64,000 bases of DNA. Source: Mesorhizobium sp. 1M-11. Lineage in GTDB: Bacteria > Pseudomonadota > Alphaproteobacteria > Rhizobiales > Rhizobiaceae. Shown one piece after another: positions 8,845 to 20,165 of this stretch. The number at the start of each line of letters is the position of its first letter. Within the stretch, counting starts at the first letter, position 1. Where the stretch lies: the NCBI RefSeq assembly GCF_001303895.1, contig NZ_LJSD01000001.1:186001-250000 (forward strand), in the 5' to 3' direction. The position numbers were made by a program, and so were the translations under genes. Under the pieces are notes generated by a model. That model saw only the letters and a program-made list of their open reading frames with translations. It was not told where the DNA came from and did no database searches.

Positions 8845-9017
8845 TCGCACCGCCGCCGGAGCCCCCCGCGGGACCGGTCGTGTCGGTACGGAACTGTTGG
8901 CCGCGGCAAAGCAGCGAACCGCCACTTTGCCGCCCGCGTCCATTTCTGGGTCGCGGCCCACGCCACCAGACGACAAGCGATCTTCATGCCAGTTCGATCC
9001 GTGCCGTAATGGCACAT

Positions 9018-9048
9018 GAAAAAGGCCGGCGAAGAGATTCGCCGGCCT
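9018..9048 (-). terminator. Intrinsic terminator of the tetR-ilvC operon
   Basis: On the minus strand an 11-bp perfect stem (arms 9038-9048 and 9023-9033) with a 4-base loop is followed directly by a T-run (complement of the A-tract at 9019-9023). It lies about 100 bp downstream of the ilvC stop. Confidence 0.85.
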
Positions 9049-9105
9049 GGACTTTTGCGACTGAACATTACCTGAGGATGTCGTCGGAAATAGCAGCGCA
9101 CCCTC

Positions 9106-9135
9106 GCTCCTAGGCCGGTGCACCGGCCTAGGAGC
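9106..9135. repeat. 30-bp perfect palindrome downstream of ilvC
   Basis: GCTCCTAGGCCGGTG followed immediately by its reverse complement gives a perfect 30-bp palindrome with no spacer, 12 bp after the ilvC stop. In RNA it would fold as a 13-bp stem with a 4-base loop. It lacks a T-run and precedes the true terminator at 9018-9048, so it may be an mRNA 3-prime stabiliser or a protein site. Confidence 0.6.
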
Positions 9136-9147
9136 TTGAGACAGAAC

Positions 9148-10861
<1,714 letters not shown>

Positions 10862-10870
10862 TGTCGACCG

Positions 10871-10896
10871 CGAACCGTACCGTACGTTACGGTTCG
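10871..10896. promoter_or_regulatory. Palindromic operator in front of tetR-ilvC
   Basis: Perfect 9-bp arms CGAACCGTA (10871-10879) and TACGGTTCG (10888-10896) around an 8-base centre that itself contains CGTACG. It lies 10 bp upstream of the tetR ATG and directly downstream of the predicted -10 box, where bound repressor would block transcription. Autoregulation is inferred from the usual behaviour of TetR-family genes. Confidence 0.65.
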
Positions 10897-10925
10897 GCTT
10901 TAACAACCGGAAACAGCGCCGTCAA
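10897..10925 (-). promoter_or_regulatory. Candidate sigma70-type promoter of tetR-ilvC
   Basis: On the minus strand TTGACG (10920-10925) is separated by 17 bp from a weak -10 TAAAGC (10897-10902). The palindromic operator begins immediately after the -10 box and so covers the predicted start site. Confidence 0.45.
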
Positions 10926-10994
10926 TCCCGCTTGAGTAAAATTGCCGAGCCAGTTGGAAAATGACACCCCATCACCTTCCGAAGACAGGATACC

Positions 10995-11759
10995 ATGGGC
11001 TCGACAGCCGCAATACGGAACTCTAGCCTGACCGTCATGCAGCAAGAAACCGCTTGGCTCGACCTCGACTATCGTACCCTTTTTCGCCTGGATCAAAATC
11101 GGCGCATCGAACGGGAGAACGACCCGGACTGCTCGCCCGGCCCGCGTTTCTGGCTGGCAGGCTCCGCCGAGGGCAACATGTTCGGCATCGGGGCCCACGT
11201 TGCCGATCACGTTGCCGTGGAACTGGAAAGTCTGGCAGCCACGGAGCCGGTCTTGGCGCATCCAGCCATACCGATACATCTCGACCGCTATCTGGAAATG
11301 CTTGCACCGGCTGGGCATGATTTCGGCTTGATCTATGAGTTGCCACACGAACTATCCTTCCCTTCACGAGTGCGTATCGTCACCGGCGAAAGCGCGGAAG
11401 GACGCAACCTCCTGCAACCGCTCTCGGCGAATGGCATGCCGGCAAGTTTGACGGAGGTCGGATTCAACGGCACGGGGGATTTCTGGCCGCCCTGGTGTGT
11501 GGCCATCGTTGATGACGAGATCGCTTCGATCGCCTTTGCCGCCCGATTGTCGGATGTCGGGGCTGAGATCGGTGTGACGACGATGAAGGCCTTTCGTGGC
11601 CAAGGCTTGGGCGCGGCAGTAACCGCAGCATGGACACAGCTTCCATCCTTGCGGGCGCGAACTCTGTTCTACAGCACCGACTGCGCCAATCGCTCCTCGC
11701 AGCGCGTGGCTGCTCGGCTTGGACTACACCGGCGCGGGACGACTTTGCGGATTCACTAG
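10995..11759 (+). CDS. GNAT family N-acetyltransferase
   Basis: Protein of 254 residues with a C-terminal GNAT fold. The acetyl-CoA pyrophosphate-binding motif is seen in GVTTMKAFRGQGLGAAVTAAW (R-G-Q-G-L-G), followed by a segment ending SSQRVAARLGLHRRG, the typical final beta-alpha unit. The N-terminal 140 residues show no domain I recognise, and the overall form resembles stand-alone GNAT proteins with a long N-terminal part. Substrate unknown. It is divergent from tetR-ilvC. A second in-frame ATG at 11037 is a possible start. Confidence 0.75.
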   Translation: MGSTAAIRNSSLTVMQQETAWLDLDYRTLFRLDQNRRIERENDPDCSPGPRFWLAGSAEGNMFGIGAHVADHVAVELESLAATEPVLAHPAIPIHLDRYLEMLAPAGHDFGLIYELPHELSFPSRVRIVTGESAEGRNLLQPLSANGMPASLTEVGFNGTGDFWPPWCVAIVDDEIASIAFAARLSDVGAEIGVTTMKAFRGQGLGAAVTAAWTQLPSLRARTLFYSTDCANRSSQRVAARLGLHRRGTTLRIH

Positions 11760-11792
11760 ACGCGGTGCCGGTTGCGGTTCGGAATAGAACCG

Positions 11793-12707
11793 CTACCTCA
11801 CCCTTGCTTTTTCGGCGACGAAATCGAGGAAGGCACGCACACGCGCCGGTAACACACCACCCTGCCCGACATAGACCGCATGGATCGGCTCGACCTCCCC
11901 GGGACTGTAGTCTTCGAGCAGCGGCACCAACCGGCCGGCGGCAAGGTCTTCTTCCATCTGGAAGCGGGCAACGCGCGCAATGCCGGCTCCTGCGACAGCG
12001 AGGCGGCGCATGGTGTCGCCATCGCTGACGAGCGCATTGCCCAGCGGCGCGATGCGCACCACCCGTTTTTTTTCGTCAAGGAAAGGCCAGCCTTCGATCA
12101 GCCGGGAAAAGCCGAAACCAAGCAGATTGTGGCTGGCCAGATCGGCTGGCGTCCGCGGCGTACCCGCACGCTCCAGATAGGCAGGCGAGGCCACCACGAT
12201 TGCCCGGCTCTCGCCCAGCTTGCGCGCAATCAGGCTGGAATTGGCGAGCGGGCCGATGCGGATCGCCACGTCGGCGTGTTCCTGCAACAGATCCACCACA
12301 ACATCCGAAACGACAAGATCGAGCACGATCTCGGGATACCGTGCCAGGAATTCCGGCAAGATCGGGGTGAGCACCCATTGCGAGAACGCGACATTGCAGT
12401 TCACGCGCAAGCGTCCGCGCGGCACGGCACCTGCCGCCGCCTCGCGCTCAGCTCCGTCAACATCGGCAAGAATCCGCACACACCGATCATAGAAAATGCT
12501 GCCCTCGGGGGTCAGCGCCAGCTTGCGTGTCGAGCGATTGAACAGCCGTGCACCAAGACGCGCTTCCAGCCGTGCGATCAGCTTGCTGACGGCCGAGGGC
12601 GAAAGTCTCAGTGCTCTCGCCGCGGGTGAAAAACCGCACAGCTCCACCACGCGCACGAATACGTCCATCTCGCCAAGGCGGTTGGTATCAATGCGAGAGG
12701 GCGCCAT
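11793..12707 (-). CDS. LysR family transcriptional regulator
   Basis: Regulator of 304 residues: N-terminal winged HTH (GFSPAARALRLSPSAVSKLIARLEARLGARLFNRSTRKLALTPEG) and a C-terminal periplasmic-binding-like effector domain. The subgroup resembles the many LysR proteins of the AaeR/DsdC-like type encoded next to MFS exporters. It is transcribed away from an MFS gene across a 111-bp region with two palindromes, the classic layout in which the LysR protein controls its neighbour. A shorter start at the Met in EMDVFVRVVE is possible. Confidence 0.88.
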   Translation of the reverse strand: MAPSRIDTNRLGEMDVFVRVVELCGFSPAARALRLSPSAVSKLIARLEARLGARLFNRSTRKLALTPEGSIFYDRCVRILADVDGAEREAAAGAVPRGRLRVNCNVAFSQWVLTPILPEFLARYPEIVLDLVVSDVVVDLLQEHADVAIRIGPLANSSLIARKLGESRAIVVASPAYLERAGTPRTPADLASHNLLGFGFSRLIEGWPFLDEKKRVVRIAPLGNALVSDGDTMRRLAVAGAGIARVARFQMEEDLAAGRLVPLLEDYSPGEVEPIHAVYVGQGGVLPARVRAFLDFVAEKARVR

Positions 12708-12722
12708 TCGCTTGTGAAATCA

Positions 12723-12749
12723 ATTCATGAATCTTTTGCCAGACGGCAA
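12723..12749. promoter_or_regulatory. Two small palindromes in the LysR/MFS divergent region
   Basis: ATTCATGAAT (12723-12732) is a 10-bp perfect palindrome and TTGCC-N4-GGCAA (12736-12749) follows 3 bp later. Sites of the T-N11-A type bind LysR proteins, and this short shared promoter region is where the site should be. Which palindrome is used is not known. Confidence 0.45.
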
Positions 12750-12818
12750 TCTAGTTCAAGGCAGAGACCCTGTCCATTTTCCGGTTCGATTGTTCCGCCC
12801 AACCCGGAAAGCCTTGCC

Positions 12819-14012
12819 ATGCCTCCAGCTCTTTATGCTCTCACCGCCGGCGCCTTCGGCATCGGCGTCACCGAATTCGTCATCATGGGTCTGCTGATCG
12901 ATGTCGGCAAGGACCTCGGCGTCTCCATTTCCGCCGCCGGCCTGCTCATCTCCGGCTATGCTTTCGGCGTGGTCCTTGGAGCGCCATTGCTCGGCATCGC
13001 CACAGCGAAGCTGCCGAAGAAGCCGTTGCTGCTGGCCTTGATGGTGGTGTTCACACTCGGTAACGCGGCCTGTGCGTTGGCGCCGGACTACTGGACGCTG
13101 ATGGCGGCTCGAGTCGTCACAGCGTTTGCGCACGCCACCTTCTTCGGCGTCGGCTCGGTGGTTGCCACCAGCCTCGTCGCCGCGGACAAGAAGGCGACGG
13201 CAATCGCCGTCATGTTCACCGGCCTCACGGCGGCCAACATCCTCGGCGTGCCTTTCGGCACCTGGCTTGGCCAGCACTATGGCTGGCGCTCCACCTTCTG
13301 GGCGGTCACGCTCATCGGATTTGTCGCGCTAGCTGTCATCCAGTTCCTGGTGCCAAGGCGCTTGCCGGCGGATGCCGCGACGACCAGTGAAGACGGCGGC
13401 AGTCTCTCCGTTCTGGTGCGGCCCGCCGTACTTGTCGGACTTGCCGTTACCGTCCTGTCCTGGATCGGCATCTTCGGCGCCTTCACCTATATCGCTCCCT
13501 TGCTGACCGAGGTCGCCGGCTTCCCGGAAACGGCCGTTTCCCCCATCCTGCTGGTTTTCGGCGGCGGCCTGCTCATCGGTAACCTGCTCGGCGGGAAGCT
13601 CGCCGACAAACGGCTGACGGCAACTGTCATCGGCACACTGGCGGTTTTGGCACTGACGTTGGTGGCAATGGCAGCAGCCATCCATCAGCAGATTGCCGCG
13701 GTCTTCTTTGTCGGCCTTCTCGGCGCGGTCGGTTTCGCCACGGTGGCGCCGCTGCAGCTCTGGGTGCTCGGCAAGGCCGGCGATGGTGGCCAGAGCCTGG
13801 TCTCGTCCTTCAACATCGCTGCCTTCAACCTCGGCAACGCGCTGGGCGCCTGGTTGCTGGGACTGGTCATCGACCACGGTCCGGGCCTGGCTGCCGTGCC
13901 GCTGTTCGCCGCTCTGTCGCCGGTGCTCGCGCTGGCTATCGCGACCGTCGCCATTCGCCGTGAACAGAGGCAGGCGCTGGTACCGGTGGAAGCCGCCGCA
14001 GCGCGCTGCTAA
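12819..14012 (+). CDS. MFS transporter (DHA1 family exporter)
   Basis: Inner-membrane protein of 397 residues with 12 predicted membrane helices. It starts with LYALTAGAFGIGVTEFVIMGLL, the signature of the AraJ/NepI/PbuE-type subfamily of drug, sugar or purine exporters. The ATG at 12819, preceded by GGAAAG, opens directly into helix 1; the longer frame from 12714 has a hydrophilic start and overlaps the regulatory region. It is divergent from the LysR gene, which probably controls it. Its stop overlaps that of the convergent monooxygenase gene by 3 bases. Confidence 0.87.
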   Translation: MPPALYALTAGAFGIGVTEFVIMGLLIDVGKDLGVSISAAGLLISGYAFGVVLGAPLLGIATAKLPKKPLLLALMVVFTLGNAACALAPDYWTLMAARVVTAFAHATFFGVGSVVATSLVAADKKATAIAVMFTGLTAANILGVPFGTWLGQHYGWRSTFWAVTLIGFVALAVIQFLVPRRLPADAATTSEDGGSLSVLVRPAVLVGLAVTVLSWIGIFGAFTYIAPLLTEVAGFPETAVSPILLVFGGGLLIGNLLGGKLADKRLTATVIGTLAVLALTLVAMAAAIHQQIAAVFFVGLLGAVGFATVAPLQLWVLGKAGDGGQSLVSSFNIAAFNLGNALGAWLLGLVIDHGPGLAAVPLFAALSPVLALAIATVAIRREQRQALVPVEAAAARC

Positions 14013-15274
14013 ACGGTTTCGACAGCCGCAACAGTCGGGCTGGTGCCGATCTCGCTCCAGTTTCGTTCGGCAAGGCCGATCGGCCGGAATGGATCGATCA
14101 TCGTTCCGGCCACCATCGAGGCCAGCAATTGCGGCGCCGGTGGTACCCGCGCCGCGGTCGCGACCAGACGGTCACGGATGAATGGCAAAAGCACCGAATC
14201 CGACTGGTAGAAGGGCGTGAACATCAAGGATAGCGCCTGGAAGGTGCGCACATGCCATCTCCGCGCTCCAGCATAGGCGCCGAGTGCATCCTCGAGATCC
14301 CCCTTCGTTTTGAGGGCATAGCTCAACGCCGCAGCATCCAGCAACGCCATATTAGCGCCCTGCCCGAGCTGCGGGCTCGTCGAATGCGCGGCATCGCCGA
14401 TGACGGCAAGCCGCCGGCCGGCTGGAACTTTCAGCGTATGATGGCCATAGCGGGCGAGCGTGAGCTGGTCGAAGCTGTCGATCTGCGCCAGATAGGAAGC
14501 GCAAGCCGGCCACAGCGAGAGCACCCGTTCCTTCCACGCTTCCAATCCCTTCGCCCGCACCACCTCGGCGTCGGCCGGCCTGAGGCTCCAGAAGAAGGCT
14601 GCCATCTTGTCGCCGCCCGGTTCCGAGCGGCCGATCGGCAGCACCCCGATCATCACCGAGGCGCGGTCGTAGCGCTGGGTGAGCGCATGTTCGTCAAACC
14701 CCTCGCCACGCCAGACCAGCGACGTCCAGAAAGCACCGTAGGCGAGTGGCCGCGGTTCGGCCGGTTGGGCGACATGCCGTCGCAACTTCGAGCGCGAACC
14801 GGAGGCATCGACCACGAGATTGAACGGTCCGAGATTGCGGCCGTCATTGCAGAGCAACCGAACCCGCTCACCCGTCTCCAACGCATCCAGTTCAATACCG
14901 GTCTCAATGGAGATACCGACCTCGCGCACCGCGCGATAGAGCACGCCGAACAGGGCCGCCCGATGCACGGCAAGGCCGAAGCGTCCGCCCGGCCGCGCAT
15001 TGTAGCGAACGTCGAGCACCGTGCGGCCGCTCGCGGCATCGGCGCCGTGCAGGCGCTCGATGCGGCTGCCGAGCGCAAGGATTGCATCAAGCAGGCCGAG
15101 ATCGGCAAGCACCGTCAGCCCCGTCGGCTGCAGGATCAGGCCGGAGCCGACAGGCGACGGCTCATGGAAGCGCTCGAAGATGGTGACGCGGTGACCGGCA
15201 CGGTGAAGATAGAGTGCCGCGGCGAGCCCTGCCGGACCGGCACCGGCGACCGCGATGTCGAGAGGGGCAACCAC
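14009..15274 (-). CDS. FAD-dependent monooxygenase (UbiH/PHBH-type)
   Basis: Class A flavoprotein monooxygenase of 421 residues. The GxGxxG motif AGAGPAGLAAALYL lies at residues 10-23 and ends in FERF; the second FAD motif GDAAHSTSPQLGQGANMALLDA is near residue 300. Such enzymes hydroxylate aromatic or cyclic substrates using NAD(P)H and O2. No substrate can be assigned. The start codon is GTG at 15274, overlapping the TAG stop of the upstream alpha/beta hydrolase by one base, which indicates translational coupling of the two genes. Confidence 0.85.
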   Translation of the reverse strand: MVAPLDIAVAGAGPAGLAAALYLHRAGHRVTIFERFHEPSPVGSGLILQPTGLTVLADLGLLDAILALGSRIERLHGADAASGRTVLDVRYNARPGGRFGLAVHRAALFGVLYRAVREVGISIETGIELDALETGERVRLLCNDGRNLGPFNLVVDASGSRSKLRRHVAQPAEPRPLAYGAFWTSLVWRGEGFDEHALTQRYDRASVMIGVLPIGRSEPGGDKMAAFFWSLRPADAEVVRAKGLEAWKERVLSLWPACASYLAQIDSFDQLTLARYGHHTLKVPAGRRLAVIGDAAHSTSPQLGQGANMALLDAAALSYALKTKGDLEDALGAYAGARRWHVRTFQALSLMFTPFYQSDSVLLPFIRDRLVATAARVPPAPQLLASMVAGTMIDPFRPIGLAERNWSEIGTSPTVAAVETV

Positions 15275-16128
15275 TACAGCGTCTTGGCGAACCAGTCGGC
15301 GGTCTTGGCGATGACCGGCTCGACGCCGCTGCTGAAATAGCTGAGCGCATGGTAGATGTGGTTTTCGCCCGGCAGCACCACCGCCTCCTTGGGGTTTGCT
15401 GCCGAAGATGCCACGAACGGCTCGACATAGGCTCCGGAAAAATCGTCACTGCCGGCAATGGCGAGATAAGCGCCGCGATAGCGGGCGATAGCCGCCGTGA
15501 GCGGGAACCGGTCGAGACTGTTGAAGAACCCCTTCTTGAGCACAAGCTGATGGTCGCCGAAGTCGATGACGGCGACACCCTTGCTCGCGGCCTTGTCGAA
15601 GGCCTTTTGGCCAACGTCGCCAACCATGTCCTTGTGGAAATCGCCAACCGAAGACCAGGTGACCAACGATTTGACCGTGCCCGGCTCCCGGTCCGCCGTC
15701 AGGATGGCAATGCCACCGCCCAGGCTGAAACCGAGCACGCCGAGCCGTGCCGGATCGACGTGTTCATTGCCCCTCAGGAAAGAGAGACTGCTGAGTGCAT
15801 CCTCCAGCTGGCTGTCGACGGTCAGGTCCTCGGCGTTGCCGGTGCTTTCACCGAAGCCGCGGAAATCGATGCGCAGTGAGCCGATGCCCTTGGCGGCAAG
15901 TGCCTCGGCCTCGCGCTTGTATATGGAAGCCACTTCGTCGCGGCTGCCGGCAAAGCCGTGCAACATCAGAACCGCGGGTACCTTTTCGGCGCCATCCGGC
16001 AGGTTGAGCGTACCGGCGATGCCGTTCTCCAGCGTCACCACGGTTTCACTGGCCGTTGCGCTCATCGGCCAAGCAGCGATCAACGTGGCGCCTACCAGCC
16101 CCGCGTAACGTTTGAGCAAGGCGTGCAT
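15274..16128 (-). CDS. Secreted alpha/beta hydrolase
   Basis: Precursor of 284 residues with a signal peptide (MHALLKRYAGLVGATLIAAWPMSATAS). The alpha/beta hydrolase fold is shown by LMLHGFAGS (oxyanion region), the nucleophile elbow GFSLGG, and a late His in GENHIYHAL. Resemblance is to the BAAT/dienelactone-hydrolase-like and serine aminopeptidase-like esterases. The ATG at 16128 starts a proper signal peptide, whereas the longer frame to 16269 does not. It probably forms an operon with the downstream monooxygenase; a joint role in aromatic or ester breakdown is only inference, since one enzyme is exported and the other cytoplasmic. Confidence 0.83.
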   Translation of the reverse strand: MHALLKRYAGLVGATLIAAWPMSATASETVVTLENGIAGTLNLPDGAEKVPAVLMLHGFAGSRDEVASIYKREAEALAAKGIGSLRIDFRGFGESTGNAEDLTVDSQLEDALSSLSFLRGNEHVDPARLGVLGFSLGGGIAILTADREPGTVKSLVTWSSVGDFHKDMVGDVGQKAFDKAASKGVAVIDFGDHQLVLKKGFFNSLDRFPLTAAIARYRGAYLAIAGSDDFSGAYVEPFVASSAANPKEAVVLPGENHIYHALSYFSSGVEPVIAKTADWFAKTL

Positions 16129-16299
16129 GGTGCCCCCCGTGGACTGTGGCCGAGAGTTGTCGCTCCAGCTTGCGCTGTCAACGCGGTGATCGGCCGCCCG
16201 CGGTGAATTCTGAGTGAAGGACCAGGTCAAAGCCTGCGCAGACACCTCGAACTTAGCTGGAAGCAGCAACCTCTGCTGCTGCCAGCCCTCTCCGCAAGG

Positions 16300-18219
16300 C
16301 TAGATCGTCACCTGCGTACCGACTTCCACGACGCGGCCGGTCGGAATCTGGAAATACTCGGTGGCGTCGGCGGCGGTCCGCGCAAGACCTATGAACAACC
16401 GGTCCTGCCACAACGGCATGCCCGAGTTGGGCGAAGCCTTCAGCGAACGGCGCGACAGGAAGAACGACGTCGTCATGATGTCGAACTTCCAGCCCTGCTT
16501 GCGGCAGATGGCCAGTGCCTTCGGAATGTTCGGCTGCTCCATATAGCCGAAGGTCAGCGACACCCGCATGAACAGCTCGTTGATCGTCTCCATCTTGACG
16601 CGTTCGCTGTCGGGCACGATCGGTTGTGGCGCCGTCACCACCGAAAGGATGACATTCTGCTCGTGCAGCACCTTGTAGTGCTTGAGACTGTGCATGAGTG
16701 CGGTCGGCGCGCTCAGCGGATCGCTGGTCAGGAACACGGCTGTGCCGGCGACCACTTGCGGCTTCTTCTTGAGCAGATTGCCGGCGAGGAAATCGAGCGG
16801 GATTTCGTTGCGACGGGTCTTTTCGAACAGATAGCGGCTGCCGCGCACCCAGGTCCACATCACCAGCACCACCGAGAAGGCGACCGCCAGCGAGGCCCAG
16901 CCACCCTCGAACACCTTGACGATGTTGGAGACGAAGAAACCGATATCGATGAAGGCGAACAATGCCGTCAGCGCGACGGCAAGGCCAAGATGCCATTTCC
17001 AGATCCGGGTCATGATCACGAACAGGAGCACGGTTGTGACCAGCATGTTGCCGGTGACCGAGATGCCGTAGGCGGAAGCCAGTGAACTCGACTGCTGGAA
17101 GCCGACAACCAGCAGCATGACCACGATCGCCAGGATGAAGTTGACGCGCGGCATGTAGATCTGGCCGGACTGCCTCTCGGAGGTGTGCTGGATCTCAAGG
17201 CGCGGCAGCATGTTGAGCTGCACAGCCTGGCGCGTCAGCGAATAGGCGCCCGAAATGACCGCCTGGCTCGCAATGACGGTGGCGGCAGTGGCGAGCACCA
17301 CCATCGGGATCAGCGCCCAGCCCTCGTTCATTTCAAAGAAGGGATGGCCGATCTCGCCGCCCCTCGCCAGCACATAGGCGGCCTGGCCGGCATAATTGAG
17401 CAGCAGGCAGGGAAAGACCACCCAGAGCCAGGCGAGCACGATGGGCTTGCGGCCGAAATGACCAAGATCGGCATAAAGCGCTTCCGCGCCCGTCACCGCT
17501 AGGAATATCGCACCCACGGTGACGAAGGCGACGCCCGGCGAATTGAGGAGGAAATGCACGATGTAATAGGGATTGATGGCAAGCATCACTTCCGGGTCGT
17601 CGACGATGTGAACGATGCCGGAAACACCGATGGCAACGAACCACAGCGCGGTGATCGGCCCGAAGATCAAGGCTACGCTGCCGGTGCCGAACCGCTGCAC
17701 GGAAAACAGGATTGCCAGGATCACCAGCGTCAGCGGCACCACATAAGGGTCGAAGGTCGGGGTGACGACCTTCATGCCTTCCACGGCCGACAGCACCGAG
17801 ATCGCTGGCGTGATGACGGCATCGCCGTAGAACAGCGAGGCACCGACCATGCCGATGCCGAGCACGATCGCCGAGCGTTTCTGGAAGGTGGCGCGCGCCA
17901 GCGCCATCAGCGACAGGGTGCCGCCCTCGCCACGGTTGTCGGCGCGCAGCACGAACATGATGTATTTGATGGTGACGATGATCGTCAGCGCCCAGATCAC
18001 CAACGACAGGACACCGAGAACATCCTCGCGTTTGGAAAGTTCGCTGCCGGAGGCCGCGACCAACGCTTCGCGGAAGGCATAAATCGGGCTGGTACCGATG
18101 TCGCCATAGACGACACCCAGCGCACCCAGCATCAGCACCTTGGTGCTGTGCTGCTCAACCCCTGAATGCTCGGGCAGTTCGGTTCCTTCAGCCTCAGCGC
18201 CATGGTTGGCAGCGGCCAT
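16300..18219 (-). CDS. kup: Low-affinity potassium transporter Kup
   Basis: A 639-residue K+/H+ symporter of the Kup/HAK/KT family in the inner membrane. The family signature [22 protein letters not shown] follows a short cytoplasmic N-terminus, then about 12 membrane helices, and a hydrophilic C-terminal domain of about 160 residues ending in VEVGTQVTI. Length is normal for the family. The ATG at 18219 has GGAG 8 bp upstream; the in-frame GTG at 18228 overlaps that ribosome binding site and is less likely. Kup is the main K+ uptake route at low pH in other bacteria. Confidence 0.96.
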   Translation of the reverse strand: MAAANHGAEAEGTELPEHSGVEQHSTKVLMLGALGVVYGDIGTSPIYAFREALVAASGSELSKREDVLGVLSLVIWALTIIVTIKYIMFVLRADNRGEGGTLSLMALARATFQKRSAIVLGIGMVGASLFYGDAVITPAISVLSAVEGMKVVTPTFDPYVVPLTLVILAILFSVQRFGTGSVALIFGPITALWFVAIGVSGIVHIVDDPEVMLAINPYYIVHFLLNSPGVAFVTVGAIFLAVTGAEALYADLGHFGRKPIVLAWLWVVFPCLLLNYAGQAAYVLARGGEIGHPFFEMNEGWALIPMVVLATAATVIASQAVISGAYSLTRQAVQLNMLPRLEIQHTSERQSGQIYMPRVNFILAIVVMLLVVGFQQSSSLASAYGISVTGNMLVTTVLLFVIMTRIWKWHLGLAVALTALFAFIDIGFFVSNIVKVFEGGWASLAVAFSVVLVMWTWVRGSRYLFEKTRRNEIPLDFLAGNLLKKKPQVVAGTAVFLTSDPLSAPTALMHSLKHYKVLHEQNVILSVVTAPQPIVPDSERVKMETINELFMRVSLTFGYMEQPNIPKALAICRKQGWKFDIMTTSFFLSRRSLKASPNSGMPLWQDRLFIGLARTAADATEYFQIPTGRVVEVGTQVTI

Positions 18220-18322
18220 CGGTGACACTCCGTTTCAAGCGCGCGGTGCTCTACGCTTGCCGCAATGCAATATCAAGTGCCCCGGCGTCATGACGCTGAT
18301 ATTCGCGGGTTCGAAAAAACCT

Positions 18323-19063
18323 CTACCACCCGCACGCCTTAAGAAACCGCCCGATCGTACCTGCCATGCCATACTCCAGCGCATCGGCTGTCAAGCCATG
18401 TCCGATAGAGACTTCCGCCAACCCTGGAATGCGCCTCAGCAATGGCGGCAGATTCGCGACGACAAGGTCGTGACCGGCATTGACCTGAAGGCCTGCAGAT
18501 ATTGCAGCGTCTGCCGTTTTTCCAAGCCTTTCCAATTCCTTGGCGGCTTTTCCCGAATCAGAATGATAACCACCATAGGGGCCGGTATAGAGCTCGATGC
18601 GATCAGCACCGATATCACGCGCAACCATCACGCCAGCGGGATCGGGATCAGAAAACAACGAAACACGGAAGCCGCCTTTCTTCAGGCGCCTGACGATCGG
18701 TTCGAGAAAGTCGGCCTGCCCGACGAAGTTCCAACCATGGTCCGAGGTCGCCTGTGCAGGATCGTCCGGCACCAAAGTCACCTGTTCGGGCTGGTTCTTT
18801 TCCACAAGCTCGAGGAATTCCTCCGTGGGATATCCCTCGATGTTGAATTCGGCGCGGGGAAACTCGTCGTCGATCAGCGCGCGAAGCTCCGGCAAATCGG
18901 AATGGCGGGTATGGCGCTCGTCCGGACGCGGATGCACGGTCAATCCGTGTGCGCCGGCAGCAAGCGCGATGCGGCCCAGACCAGTCACACTCGGCCAAGG
19001 CAGATCGCGGCGGTTGCGCAGCAGCGCGATGGCGTTGAGATTCACGGAAAGCTTGGCTGGCAT
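18323..19063 (-). CDS. pdxJ: Pyridoxine 5-phosphate synthase
   Basis: PdxJ condenses 1-deoxyxylulose 5-phosphate with 3-amino-2-oxopropyl phosphate to give pyridoxine 5-phosphate, the last ring-forming step of vitamin B6 synthesis. The 246-residue protein shows the TIM-barrel family motifs: [15 protein letters not shown] at the N-terminus, [24 protein letters not shown], and NAGHDL/SIGHGL near the C-terminus. The ATG at 19063 gives a normal length; the open frame upstream runs through the divergent phosphatase gene and is a shadow. Confidence 0.96.
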   Translation of the reverse strand: MPAKLSVNLNAIALLRNRRDLPWPSVTGLGRIALAAGAHGLTVHPRPDERHTRHSDLPELRALIDDEFPRAEFNIEGYPTEEFLELVEKNQPEQVTLVPDDPAQATSDHGWNFVGQADFLEPIVRRLKKGGFRVSLFSDPDPAGVMVARDIGADRIELYTGPYGGYHSDSGKAAKELERLGKTADAAISAGLQVNAGHDLVVANLPPLLRRIPGLAEVSIGHGLTADALEYGMAGTIGRFLKACGW

Positions 19064-19205
19064 GGTCGGCCTTGGGCTGTTGCGGGCGGCAGAAGCTATA
19101 GCCCAGCGACGTCGAAACAAACATCCTTTTTGGCTGTTCCAGCCGGCGGCTTCGATTGCGTGTCGTGACCGGATAGGCAAGATGGGCAACATCCGAAGGA
19201 CACCC

Positions 19206-20069
19206 ATGCCGATGCTGCGCATTCTCGATTTGCTTTCCGATCCCGGCAATGCAGCCCGCCGCAACGAGGATACCGCCGGCGGCAACACATCTTGCGCCTT
19301 CGTCATCGACGGCGCTACCGGACTGGGTGGCAAGCCGCTGCTCGACGCCACATCGGATGCGGCATGGCTCGCAACCTTCGCAACACAGGTTTTTGAAGCA
19401 GAAGTCGGCTTGGCCAACCCGATTGCCGATGTTGTTCGCAATTTGAACGCCCGCGTCCGGCAACGAATCGTCGAAGCGTCCGCCGGCGAGACAATCGAAG
19501 CCTGGGCGCTACCGACCGCGAGCTTCCAACTGGTGCGCATGGAGAACCAGGAACTGGCCGTCTATGGCCTTGGCGACTGCAGGCTGTTCCTGTCCGGCGC
19601 GGATGGCACGGCTATCGAAACCAACGAAGACTACAGCAAAGCCGAAAGCGAAGGCGCACGCCGCGCCGTGGCGCAGGCCGGCGGCTTGACCGCCTGGCGC
19701 TCGCTTGCCGAGGAACCGGTGGTGCGCGAAGCCCTGCGTCGATCGCGAGCACGCCATAACCAGCCAGGCGGCTCGGTGTGGACGCTGGGTAGTGCGCCCG
19801 AAGCGGCTGCTCATCTTTCCATCCGCAAGTTCAGCCCTGCCCTGCCGGCGCGCGGGCTTTTGTGCACCGACGGCTTTTCAGCCCTGGCCGACAAATACGC
19901 CCGCTACGACAGCGCCAGATTGATCCAGGCTGCATCAGAACGTGGTCTGGCCACGTTGATGAGCGAATTGCGTCGGATCGAACGCGAAGAGGATCCCGAC
20001 GGACAGCAATATCCACGCTTCAAGGTAAGCGACGATGCAACTGCGCTGTTGTTCGAGATAACGGATTAG
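19206..20069 (+). CDS. PP2C-family protein serine/threonine phosphatase-like protein
   Basis: Protein of 287 residues with PP2C-like signatures: [20 protein letters not shown] holds the first metal-binding Asp (VIDGAT), [13 protein letters not shown] matches the GDCR motif, [12 protein letters not shown] matches LxTDGF, and [11 protein letters not shown] is the C-terminal D-D-A-T motif. Metal-dependent phosphatases of this family remove phosphate from Ser/Thr. No kinase gene is adjacent, so the target is unknown. The ATG at 19206 has GAAGGA 5 bp upstream. The gene is divergent from pdxJ and convergent with the helicase gene. Confidence 0.77.
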   Translation: MPMLRILDLLSDPGNAARRNEDTAGGNTSCAFVIDGATGLGGKPLLDATSDAAWLATFATQVFEAEVGLANPIADVVRNLNARVRQRIVEASAGETIEAWALPTASFQLVRMENQELAVYGLGDCRLFLSGADGTAIETNEDYSKAESEGARRAVAQAGGLTAWRSLAEEPVVREALRRSRARHNQPGGSVWTLGSAPEAAAHLSIRKFSPALPARGLLCTDGFSALADKYARYDSARLIQAASERGLATLMSELRRIEREEDPDGQQYPRFKVSDDATALLFEITD

Positions 20070-20073
20070 AACG

Positions 20074-20105
20074 ATCCGCCTGCTACATACGGTCTACAGG
20101 CGGAT
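20074..20105. terminator. Hairpin between convergent phosphatase and helicase genes
   Basis: Perfect 9-bp arms (20074-20082 and 20097-20105) with a 14-base loop begin 4 bp after the phosphatase stop. There is no T-run, so it may act as a weak or Rho-assisted terminator. Confidence 0.4.
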
Positions 20106-20165
20106 ATCGACGCCCAATCCGAATTGGCCGTCAACCGGCTAAGGAGGTGGAGCGCTGACGTTCTG

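Larger units (their letters stand above)
8505..9017. other. Intergenic region upstream of the dehydrogenase operon; no convincing gene
   Basis: About 640 bp separate the dehydrogenase operon from ilvC. Open frames here have no recognisable product and read through hairpins, so I call none. The part next to the dehydrogenase start must hold its promoter; the visible structures are a cluster of CAGT/ACTG half-sites (8614-8650), a GC inverted repeat (8814-8844) and, closer to ilvC, its terminator and a 30-bp palindrome. Confidence 0.5.

Noticed and set aside
8695..9123. A 142-codon minus-strand open frame between ilvC and the dehydrogenase operon
   Set aside because: It reads through the ilvC terminator and the GC inverted repeat, has no recognisable domain and no ribosome binding site.
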